Assembly: GCA_017512705.1 (NCBI GenBank)
Contig: JAFWEX010000044.1
Location: 44,113-108,112 of the forward strand
Length of the DNA: 64,000 nucleotides
DNA from: Paenibacillus sp.
Lineage (GTDB): Bacteria; Bacillota; Bacilli; Paenibacillales; Paenibacillaceae
Reading direction: 5' to 3'
The notes under the pieces were generated by a model. It was not told the DNA's origin and did not search any database. It saw only the letters and a program-made list of their open reading frames with translations. Of this stretch, positions 24,827-32,066 are shown one piece after another; within the stretch, counting starts at the first letter, position 1, and each line of letters opens with the position of its first letter. Position numbers and translations under genes: made by a program.

Positions 24827-27172
24827 CTATCGATGCTGCTCCCGGTACTTACCGGGAGTTATTCCTGTTATTTTACGAAATGTACGGATAAATGCCGTGG
24901 GGTTGGTGTAATTTAACTTTTCAGCAATTTCTGATATTTTCAAATCTGTTGTCTGCAGCCACGTTTTGGCTTTTTCCATGCGATATTCCGCGAGGTATTC
25001 GGTAAAATTAACGCCGGCTTCCTTCTTGAATACCCGGCTTAAATAGACGGGATGGAAATTCAATTCCTCGGAACAGGCCTCGAGCGATAAGTCCCGATCA
25101 TACCGTTCTTCGATCAGTCGAATCATCCGGTGGGCAATATTCATATACTGGGACTCCTCCTGTTCCTTCCAGAAACGAATCACAGGCTGAAATAATCGCT
25201 TTCGGAACCAATTCGTCATTTCGTCCAATGTAGACAGCTTGAGCAGATAGGTCATGGACGCCTTTTCCCCAAGTACTTCCGCCACATCTCCACCTTGCTC
25301 CTGCACGAGTTGATACACTCTGGATAAGAGTTGCACCATTATGATCGGATACTCACTGAAATGAAGTTTTTTGTCCGCCAGTAATGCTAAATATTGTGTG
25401 AAATAAACATTTGTCTTCTCTTCGTCCCCCTGCTTGAGTGCAGAAGCCAGTTGATCTTCAATCATCCGCAATTGCGTATACAGCGCTGCCTCCATCTGCC
25501 CTCTTGGTTGAATATCCTCATAGTGTAGAATAATGCGGCTTCCTAAACTCACTCTGCCCTGTAAAGCTTCTTTACTCTCCTGGTATGCTCTAGGTGTAGC
25601 CCCAATGCTTGAATATGCTCGGCTAATCCCTATGCTTACCGGAAGATTCAAGTAGGTTGCAACCCGTTCACGAATGCAATCGGCCTGTGTGTGCATCCAC
25701 TCCTTCAACTGCACTTCATCGCTCAGGTCAGAAGCTAGCACGGTTACCTGCGAATCATCGAGCATGACAGGCGTGAATCGAATGTCGGCAGGTAGCAGTT
25801 CACCAACCATATTATTGACTGCAAACAGCAGCAAATCTCGATCCTGTTCTTCATACCTCGTGCCTTCAAGCGTATCGATTTGAAGCATAAGCACGCCGAG
25901 ATGAGACCACCCCGTCGGAAAGTCATACAAATCTCCTTGATATCTGAAATCTTCTTCTGATATTTTCCCTGTCAGCAACTTGGTCATAAAAAACTCCTGA
26001 AGGTGTACATGCTGCCCTTTCATCTGCTCACGCATCGTTTTCTCTGAACTGAACAGGGTCGATAATCGTTCTTCAATGAAGCTGAATTCATCCTGACGAC
26101 GTCCTGCTGGAGGAAGCGGTGAATCCAGACCTTTCGTAAACTGTAACAGTCTTGAGATCGGTGAATACATTCGCCGACTGCCGTATATGGCCACAAGACC
26201 TGTGACACATAACATGATTAAGGTAGCAATGCCCGTCACCAATGCGATCTTCTGCGACTGAGCTGTAATCTGTCCAAGCGAAACGACGGATACGTATAAC
26301 CAGCCGTTGAGCGGAGACTGTCTGTAACTTACAGCTACTGGTTTGTCTTCCACTTCAGTACTAAAAAAACCTTGGGATTCCCCCGTCGTTTGGACCCTTT
26401 TTTGAATATCTTGATTGAGCAGGTCATATTTGGTTCCATAATTGGTGTCATTCAGAAAATACCTCTGTTCCTTGTCCAAAACATACAAATCACCCGAATT
26501 CGGATTTCGGCTCAGAAAACTGCTCAATTCAGCATCCGCAATATCGATGACAAGAAACCCCTTTGGTTTTACGTTTGTTGGAACCATAGGAATTTTGAAA
26601 ACCATACTCACCACGTTATCAGAAGTGATCATGGTAGGCGCCTGTTCCATTACTGCCTCACCCATGATTGGTGATCCCGGGCCGTTCTCTTTGGTTGAAC
26701 TTTTATTTTGAGTTACCCAGAACAGACTGTTGGTATATGTAAGATAAGTTCCAATTCGGTCTCGAATGCTGAAGTCATCCAGTTTGCCAAATGAACGCAT
26801 GGTAACGACCCAGTCCTCGTCAAGATTAATAAGGTAAGCCTGATGAATACTCGTCACAGCCTGCAGATTGTTAAATCCTGAAGTCAAATCACGAATTTCT
26901 TGAAATTCACTGCTATCGAGTGGCTTCTTCATGGCCCGTAGCACCAGAGGTGAATTGACGTATTGAATCGAGGACAACTGTAGACTACGCAACACTTGCT
27001 CCACTCGCATCTGGGTCTGGTGTAGAATTTGAAGGTTACTTTCGCGCACTTTTTGTTCGATATCACGTGAAGCAATCGTATACGAGACAGAACCAATCAC
27101 AATGACCGGCAATGCTCCAAGAATCATCGTAAAACAGAGCAGACGCAATAAATATTTAGGCAAGCAAAGCAT
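24827..27172 (-). CDS. Membrane-bound AraC regulator (YesS/YtdP type)
   Basis: This 781-residue regulator has a transmembrane helix near 8-30, an extracellular cache-like sensor (about 31-305), a second helix (about 309-330), a cytoplasmic linker, and a C-terminal AraC DNA-binding domain (about 676-781) with two helix-turn-helix motifs (LSLEACSEELNFHPVYLSRVFKKEAG and LKISEIAEKLNYTNPTAFIRTF). Such proteins (YesS) activate rhamnogalacturonan-use genes in Bacillus. It lies directly before the transporter operon, the likely target. A cre-like box with one mismatch is at 27183-27196. Confidence 0.88.
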   Translation of the reverse strand: MLCLPKYLLRLLCFTMILGALPVIVIGSVSYTIASRDIEQKVRESNLQILHQTQMRVEQVLRSLQLSSIQYVNSPLVLRAMKKPLDSSEFQEIRDLTSGFNNLQAVTSIHQAYLINLDEDWVVTMRSFGKLDDFSIRDRIGTYLTYTNSLFWVTQNKSSTKENGPGSPIMGEAVMEQAPTMITSDNVVSMVFKIPMVPTNVKPKGFLVIDIADAELSSFLSRNPNSGDLYVLDKEQRYFLNDTNYGTKYDLLNQDIQKRVQTTGESQGFFSTEVEDKPVAVSYRQSPLNGWLYVSVVSLGQITAQSQKIALVTGIATLIMLCVTGLVAIYGSRRMYSPISRLLQFTKGLDSPLPPAGRRQDEFSFIEERLSTLFSSEKTMREQMKGQHVHLQEFFMTKLLTGKISEEDFRYQGDLYDFPTGWSHLGVLMLQIDTLEGTRYEEQDRDLLLFAVNNMVGELLPADIRFTPVMLDDSQVTVLASDLSDEVQLKEWMHTQADCIRERVATYLNLPVSIGISRAYSSIGATPRAYQESKEALQGRVSLGSRIILHYEDIQPRGQMEAALYTQLRMIEDQLASALKQGDEEKTNVYFTQYLALLADKKLHFSEYPIIMVQLLSRVYQLVQEQGGDVAEVLGEKASMTYLLKLSTLDEMTNWFRKRLFQPVIRFWKEQEESQYMNIAHRMIRLIEERYDRDLSLEACSEELNFHPVYLSRVFKKEAGVNFTEYLAEYRMEKAKTWLQTTDLKISEIAEKLNYTNPTAFIRTFRKITGITPGKYREQHR

Positions 27173-27182
27173 CTCCCTTTTA

Positions 27183-27196
27183 TAAAATCGCTTACA
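27183..27196. promoter_or_regulatory. cre-like box upstream of the YesS-like gene
   Basis: The minus strand sequence TGTAAGCGATTTTA matches TGWNANCGNTNWCA at 13 of 14 positions, 11-24 nt before the regulator start. Confidence 0.5.
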
Positions 27197-27264
27197 TTGG
27201 ATTAATTAACTATTGTTATTTTAAAACCCATTCCTGATCAAGTCTACATCTTTATTCAGAAACG

Positions 27265-27293
27265 TTGACTTTGAGTGATTCACAGTTTATATT
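27265..27293 (+). promoter_or_regulatory. Sigma-A promoter of the mutS2-paralogue leader
   Basis: TTGACT (27265-27270), 17-nt spacer, TATATT (27288-27293). A transcript would begin near 27300, giving a leader of about 380 nt before the gene. Confidence 0.75.
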
Positions 27294-27329
27294 GCTTTAT
27301 ATATTCCTCAGGTCGAAGGAGAGATTTTG

Positions 27330-27353
27330 ATGTCGGTGAGCGTTCTTAACTAA
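27330..27353 (+). CDS. Leader peptide MSVSVLN of mutS2-paralogue attenuator
   Basis: ATG at 27330, seven codons and TAA at 27351. It has a strong ribosome site: GAAGGAGAGATT (27315-27326), 12 nt identical to the sequence in front of the main gene (27665-27676). The last codons form the 5' arm of stem P1, so a ribosome paused on this ORF would prevent P1 and favour the antiterminator. Its length and position resemble inducible leader peptides of erm and ABC-F resistance genes. Confidence 0.65.
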   Translation: MSVSVLN

Positions 27354-27502
27354 TCAAGTTTCATATTCAGGAATTTTGGCTTTTCATGACACTTTTGCCG
27401 TTATGGCATACGTGTATTTCATGATGCGCCAGATCCCTGTACTTAGTTAAGAACAGCGGAAATCAAACATCGCCTCCGGGATTGCCTATGTCCGGGTCTA
27501 TT

Positions 27503-27531
27503 TCCGCGCTGTGTTCAGCGCGGATTTTTTT
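27503..27531 (+). terminator. Attenuator terminator
   Basis: Stem TCCGCGCTG/CAGCGCGGA with a TGTT loop and seven T, about 150 nt upstream of the mutS2-paralogue start. Confidence 0.85.
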
Positions 27532-27571
27532 CGTATAGACCCTATATGGACTCTGCTTTCCCATACGCACA

Positions 27572-27609
27572 GGGCGGAGAATGACGTTTGTTCATTCTGC
27601 GCCCTTTTT
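27572..27609 (+). terminator. Second terminator before the mutS2 paralogue
   Basis: GGGCGGAGAATGA (27572-27584) and TCATTCTGCGCCC (27592-27604) pair with one mismatch, followed by TTTTT. It stands between the first terminator and the gene start, making the leader doubly terminated. Confidence 0.7.
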
Positions 27610-27680
27610 GCGCATTCCTAAAGGGATATTTTTCAATAAAGTACACATTAATACATTTCAAATTGAAGGAGAGATTCCAC

Positions 27681-29786
27681 GTGAACCATATCAATACGAA
27701 TAATGCCATGAATACAAATATGAAGAATGTAAACGAACAAACGCTAACCAGTCTTGGCTTCCACCATATTCAGAAAAACATAGCAGACTGCGCCCTTTCC
27801 TATCTGGGCAAACGTTACGCAAGAGAACTCCAACCGATGACGGATGCACATCTCATTCAAATGCGTCTGGACGAGACCGAGGAAGCAGCAGCTCTTGTCC
27901 GTTTCGGGGCAAGTGTACCCATTCCTTCGTTAGAGGGGTTGGAAACCATTATTTCTCTGCTCGGTACCGGATATCTGTTCAGCGAACGTGACTTCAGCCA
28001 TCTCGCTCAGTTTCTTCGCAGCTGTGCACAACTTATGAAGTATATGGAGAGTAAATCCGACATTGCTCCGACCGTTAGTCGTTATGCATCTTCTATGATG
28101 CTCATGGACAGCCTGCGAAGTGAAATTGAACGTTGTATTCATAATGGGCGGATTGAGGATCAAGCGAGCAAGGAACTCATTCGAATCCGCAAAAAAATGA
28201 GTGTGAATGAAGAACGCATGAAACGCAAGCTGGATTCACTGGTTAGCAGACATCGCTCGATCATGCAGGAGCAGGTTGTCAGCCAGCGGAATGGGAGAAC
28301 TGTATTGCCTATTAAAAAAGAATTTCGCAAGCATGTCAAAGGCAGTGTACTTGATGAATCTGGTAGCGGGCAAACCGTATATATTGAGCCTGCAGTACTG
28401 ACAGGTCTGCAGATGGAACTTACTCTACTGCAAGCTGAGGAATCCCGGGAAGAGATGAAGATTCTTGGCGACCTGACCTCTCTGGCTGAATCTTACAGCC
28501 GGGAAATTGCACTGAATACAGAGACTGTGGGCATTCTGGATTTTTTGTTTGCCAAAGCAAAATATGCAGTGGCTATAGATGGGCGATCCGTCCGTGTTAA
28601 CAACCACGGCAAGATTAGTCTGCGTCGAGCGAGACACCCTCTAATGGGGTCGTCTATGGTTCCGCTTGATTTTTCCATCGGATACACTTACTCATCCCTT
28701 ATCATTACAGGCCCGAACACAGGCGGCAAAACCGTTGCACTCAAGACACTGGGGCTGCTAACACTGATGATGCAATCAGGACTACTTGTTCCCGTGGCTG
28801 AGGGAGGAGAAATGGCTGTATATGAGCAGATCGCTGTCGATATTGGCGATGGTCAAAGCCTTGAACAGGCGCTTAGCACATTCTCAGCACATATTCGCAA
28901 TATGATCACGATTCTGAAACAAGCGAATCCTTCCACGCTCGTACTTATCGACGAAATGGCGTCAGGTACAGATCCTGGAGAAGGTGTTGGGCTCTCTATA
29001 GCGATGCTCGAGGAATTGCATAAATGCGGGGCAACCGTTGTTGCTACGACGCATTTCGGGGAAATCAAATATTTTGCCGCAGCTACATCGGGATTTGAAA
29101 ATGCACGAATGGAGTTCGACACCGCCTCTCTCCAGCCCTTATATCGACTGCGAATCGGGGAAGCTGGCGAAAGTTATGCTTATTCGATTGCGCTTAAACT
29201 GGGCATGCCGGAGCATATTATTGAGCGTTCGAAGTCCATAGCTGATGAACCCTTGAATAGAAATGCGAATCAAATCATTCAGAATGAGTTACATCAAAAG
29301 ATCCATCATGATAGACACACTTCTGCGCCTGATTATGTAGAGCAAGCTCAATCATTAGAGCATCGTTTTCATATAGAAGATACTAATCTTCTTGAGAAGA
29401 ATGCTCCTACAGAGGATGCAAATAGTAAAGAATCGAATCTAAATGATGTATCTCCAGGCTCCAACTCCGACTCCGACTCTATGTCCAATAAAGCACCTGT
29501 TCGTGCTTTTCGTAAAGGAGACCGCGTTTATGCAGCTTATTTGGATCAGGCAGGGATTGTCAGTGACGAAGAGGATCATCGGGGACAGATTGGAGTCATG
29601 ATTCGGGGACGTAAACTGAAAATTCACAAGAAACGTCTGCGCCTGCATATCTCCGCTGATGAGTTATATCCAGGGAATTATGATCTGGACATTGTGTTAG
29701 AGAGTAAGGAAAATCGCAAGAAACGCAATCTGATGAAGCGCAAACATGTGGAGGGACTGCACATCGAGTTGCCTCCCGAAGAGTGA
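27681..29786 (+). CDS. MutS2-family ATPase lacking the Smr domain
   Basis: About 701 residues from GTG 27681, which follows GAAGGAGAG by about 8 nt; the longer frame upstream runs through a terminator. Like MutS2 it lacks the mismatch-recognition domain: a lever/clamp region comes first, then the ABC ATPase with Walker A GPNTGGKT (about 344-351) and Walker B LVLIDEMASGTD (about 421-432), the THFGE switch, and a late KOW-like segment (GDRVYAAYLDQAGIVSD). It stops where canonical MutS2 (about 785 residues) would continue into the Smr nuclease domain. MutS2 splits or cleaves at collided ribosomes; this looks like a paralogue without the nuclease part, preceded by an attenuator. Confidence 0.85.
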   Translation: MNHINTNNAMNTNMKNVNEQTLTSLGFHHIQKNIADCALSYLGKRYARELQPMTDAHLIQMRLDETEEAAALVRFGASVPIPSLEGLETIISLLGTGYLFSERDFSHLAQFLRSCAQLMKYMESKSDIAPTVSRYASSMMLMDSLRSEIERCIHNGRIEDQASKELIRIRKKMSVNEERMKRKLDSLVSRHRSIMQEQVVSQRNGRTVLPIKKEFRKHVKGSVLDESGSGQTVYIEPAVLTGLQMELTLLQAEESREEMKILGDLTSLAESYSREIALNTETVGILDFLFAKAKYAVAIDGRSVRVNNHGKISLRRARHPLMGSSMVPLDFSIGYTYSSLIITGPNTGGKTVALKTLGLLTLMMQSGLLVPVAEGGEMAVYEQIAVDIGDGQSLEQALSTFSAHIRNMITILKQANPSTLVLIDEMASGTDPGEGVGLSIAMLEELHKCGATVVATTHFGEIKYFAAATSGFENARMEFDTASLQPLYRLRIGEAGESYAYSIALKLGMPEHIIERSKSIADEPLNRNANQIIQNELHQKIHHDRHTSAPDYVEQAQSLEHRFHIEDTNLLEKNAPTEDANSKESNLNDVSPGSNSDSDSMSNKAPVRAFRKGDRVYAAYLDQAGIVSDEEDHRGQIGVMIRGRKLKIHKKRLRLHISADELYPGNYDLDIVLESKENRKKRNLMKRKHVEGLHIELPPEE

Positions 29787-29887
29787 AAGTAGCTCAGACC
29801 GATTGCACAAATGCAACGCCAACAATACTCCCTATCCCATTACGCTCAAGAGGGACTACCTAAAACACGGAGCTGGACGGCTCGTTT

Positions 29888-29896
29888 TGATATAAT
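29888..29896 (+). promoter_or_regulatory. Extended -10 promoter of the CWC protein gene
   Basis: TGATATAAT, an extended -10 (TGnTATAAT), lies 67 nt before the ATG; no good -35 is visible. Confidence 0.5.
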
Positions 29897-29962
29897 AGAA
29901 GCCGTAGATTACGATTGTCTGCTTAGGAATAACGAGTGATGAAAAGAGGAAAGAGGTACAGC

Positions 29963-30205
29963 ATGCTTGAGAAACAGCCGAAGCCGGAGAAACAGAACAG
30001 CAAGCAAAGTAATACAATTCATGAGCTACGATGTCCACTCTGCGGGGAAAGTAACAATTGTGCCTATGCTGCAGGTAAACCTCATTCTGAATGCTGGTGT
30101 AATAATGCTGTATTCCCTGAGGAAGTGTTTGAACGTATTCCCGCAGAACATCGTCGCAAATCATGCATCTGTCAACAATGTCTGGAAAATGAGGTAGGGC
30201 AATAA
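29963..30205 (+). CDS. Cysteine-rich CWC-type small protein
   Basis: About 80 residues, beginning MLEKQPKPEKQ. Cysteines occur as CPLCGESNNC, ECWC and CICQQC, the pattern of the Cys_rich_CWC family, which presumably binds a metal; its function is unknown. AAAGAGG lies 6 nt before this ATG; the earlier GTG/ATG at 29936-29941 in the same frame has a weaker site. It lies 176 bp after the mutS2 paralogue with its own -10 box, so a functional link is not implied. Confidence 0.7.
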   Translation: MLEKQPKPEKQNSKQSNTIHELRCPLCGESNNCAYAAGKPHSECWCNNAVFPEEVFERIPAEHRRKSCICQQCLENEVGQ

Positions 30206-30273
30206 CAGGAACTGCTTAGCTCGTATCCATTACTTCGTCCATGCCAAAAGGATCCGAGGATCCGCCTAGAACA

Positions 30274-30336
30274 TCAAAAAACCATTCCCTCTACCAATGG
30301 AACTGTATCATCCTTGGGAAGGGGAATGGTTTCTTT
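30274..30336 (-). terminator. Terminator of the mannitol operon
   Basis: Minus strand AAACCATTCCC pairs with GGGAATGGTTT around a long loop, followed by TTTT. It lies downstream of mtlD. The remainder of 30206-30488 shows no gene. Confidence 0.65.
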
Positions 30337-30488
30337 GCGATCTAATCTTCTTAGAAGCTCAACATTTAATTATATCTATAATTCTGTAAAAGCAGATTCG
30401 TCAACTCTAGCTATCGCCTGTTTCCAGCTCGACTTTCCCTAGATTTCCCACTATATTAAACTGTTATAACCGGGGATTCGTGGGCTGA

Positions 30489-31634
30489 TCACATCTGACA
30501 ATACTGCTTCACTGCCTCCACCAACACGGGATGGTCAACATCCATGGTGGTATAGTGCTGCAGTGCAGCTGCGATGCCTTTATCGCGGATCATGCTTTGC
30601 AGTTCCACCGCCTCGGGATCATCGGACACATCAAACTTGCAGGCCGCAGCCATGCCCATAGCCAGATGGGTCACCGCCATATCGTTCGCGTGCGCCAGAA
30701 GCGCCGGGCGAACGAGACGATCGTTCGGGGAGAGCTTGCGCAGCGGGGAGCGACCTACGCGGGTTACCTCATCGGTGAGATAAGGATTAACGAAGCGCTC
30801 CAAAATTTTGACAATATACTGCTCATGCTCTCCCTGGTCGAAGCCAAAACGTTTCACCAACACCTGACCCGTTTCCTGCAATGCACCGTATACGACAGAC
30901 TTTACTTTTTCATCAGCAATGGCCTTCTGAATCGTATCATACCCGTGTACATAGCCAATATATGCTGCAACACAATGTCCTGTATTTACCGTAAACAATT
31001 TGCGCTCAATGTACGGTTCAAGATCATCCACATAGACCACACCATCGATTGGTTTGAATGCAGGTGCCATCTGCGAGCGATCCACCACCCACTCATAAAA
31101 GGGCTCTACCTGAACATGCAGGGGATCTTCATGATTCTGGATTGGTACAATCCGGTCAACTGCCGAATTTGGAAAGTACACATATTGATCAGCGAACGCA
31201 CGAGCCTGCTCATCCAGCAACGCATATACATGCTCTTTCAGCTGTGCGCTTCCACCGATCGCATTCTCACAAGCAATGATATGCAGCGGATTTTGCACAG
31301 AACCTGCACGTCTTCTTTGCTCCAGTCCTTCTGCAATACCAGGCGCAATATGTTTCAATACAGCGACACCCACTGCAGTTGTAATCAGATCAGCTTCCGC
31401 CACAGTATCAGCAACCGTTTGTAACTCCCGTCCATCAATAGCGGTTACTCCGGTCACCGTCTCCTGATCCTTACTCTCATTGGCTAGCTCCACGGTATAC
31501 TCACCGCGCTCTCGAAGAGCATGTACAAGTTCTTGATTCACATCCGAGAACGTCACCTCGTATCCAGCCCGGGACAGAATCAAACCAATAAATCCACGTC
31601 CAATGTTACCTGCGCCAAAGTGAAGGGCCTTCAT
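30489..31634 (-). CDS. mtlD: Mannitol-1-phosphate 5-dehydrogenase
   Basis: This 381-residue enzyme oxidises mannitol 1-phosphate to fructose 6-phosphate with NAD+. It has an N-terminal Rossmann motif (MKALHFGAGNIGRGFIG) and the long-chain dehydrogenase core (VDRIVPIQNHEDPLHVQVEPFYEWVVD; conserved Lys/His region KLFTVNTGHCVAAYIGYVHG). Its ATG overlaps the mtlF stop (ATGA, 31631-31634), so the two are translationally coupled as the last genes of the operon. Confidence 0.96.
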   Translation of the reverse strand: MKALHFGAGNIGRGFIGLILSRAGYEVTFSDVNQELVHALRERGEYTVELANESKDQETVTGVTAIDGRELQTVADTVAEADLITTAVGVAVLKHIAPGIAEGLEQRRRAGSVQNPLHIIACENAIGGSAQLKEHVYALLDEQARAFADQYVYFPNSAVDRIVPIQNHEDPLHVQVEPFYEWVVDRSQMAPAFKPIDGVVYVDDLEPYIERKLFTVNTGHCVAAYIGYVHGYDTIQKAIADEKVKSVVYGALQETGQVLVKRFGFDQGEHEQYIVKILERFVNPYLTDEVTRVGRSPLRKLSPNDRLVRPALLAHANDMAVTHLAMGMAAACKFDVSDDPEAVELQSMIRDKGIAAALQHYTTMDVDHPVLVEAVKQYCQM

Positions 31635-32065
31635 AGCTCCATTTCACTTTCCAGAATCGTAATAACTTCCTCTGCTGTTTTTGCATGACGCAGGGCTTCC
31701 ATATTTTCTTCCTCGGCACAGATTACTGCAATGCTTGTCAGAATCTCCATATGTTCTCCGCCTTGAGCTGCAATGCCAATAACCATATAGGCCTTTTCTT
31801 CCCCAAAATCAATCCCCTGCGGGAACTGAATCACGGAAATACCCGTTGAGAGAATGAACGTTTTAGACTCTTTCGTACCATGCGGAATAGCAAGTCCATT
31901 GCCCACATAGGTAGATACAATTTCTTCACGCTCGATCATCTTGTCAATATACTCCGCAGTGATATGGCCAGCATCCTTCAAAATCTGACCTGCCATACGA
32001 ATAGCCTCGTATTTATCTTGAGCCGTCGCGTTCATGATGACTTTGTCTGTTGTTAACATACTCAT
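31631..32065 (-). CDS. mtlF: Mannitol PTS enzyme IIA
   Basis: This protein of about 144 residues passes phosphate from HPr to MtlA. It contains the EIIA-Mtl active site GLAIPHGTKES with phospho-acceptor His62. GGAGGTC lies 6-8 nt before ATG 32065; the in-frame upstream extension belongs to the mtlR coding sequence. It follows mtlR with the genes almost touching and overlaps mtlD by 4 bp. Confidence 0.95.
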   Translation of the reverse strand: MSMLTTDKVIMNATAQDKYEAIRMAGQILKDAGHITAEYIDKMIEREEIVSTYVGNGLAIPHGTKESKTFILSTGISVIQFPQGIDFGEEKAYMVIGIAAQGGEHMEILTSIAVICAEEENMEALRHAKTAEEVITILESEMEL

Positions 32066-32066
32066 G

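Larger units (their letters stand above)
27300..27531 (+). promoter_or_regulatory. Leader-peptide attenuator upstream of mutS2 paralogue
   Basis: Structures visible by direct pairing: stem P1 GTTCTTAACTAA (27342-27353) with TTAGTTAAGAAC (27443-27454), a 12-bp perfect match whose 5' arm is the end of the MSVSVLN leader ORF; between them a nested hairpin (TGGC...GCCA, TCATGA...TCATGA, TGCC...GGCA); an antiterminator GAACAGCGGAAAT (27451-27463) with ATTTCCGCGCTGTGTTC (27500-27516, small bulges); and a terminator TCCGCGCTG/CAGCGCGGA (27503-27524) plus seven T. P1 and the antiterminator share GAAC, and the antiterminator and terminator share TCCGCGCTG, so the three are mutually exclusive. No T-box or known metabolite aptamer motif was found. 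Confidence 0.7.

Noticed and set aside
27300-27531. 6S RNA, T-box or metabolite riboswitch
   Set aside because: The rod-like pairing recalls 6S RNA, but a translated 7-codon ORF and a terminator/antiterminator fit better. There is no T-box AGGGTGG core and no known aptamer motif.
27588-27680. Upstream TTG start of the MutS2 paralogue
   Set aside because: It would be translated from within the second terminator stem. The GTG at 27681 has a strong ribosome site.
30531-31424. 297-residue plus-strand frame
   Set aside because: It is the shadow of mtlD on the opposite strand, with low-complexity His/Cys-rich sequence and no ribosome site.
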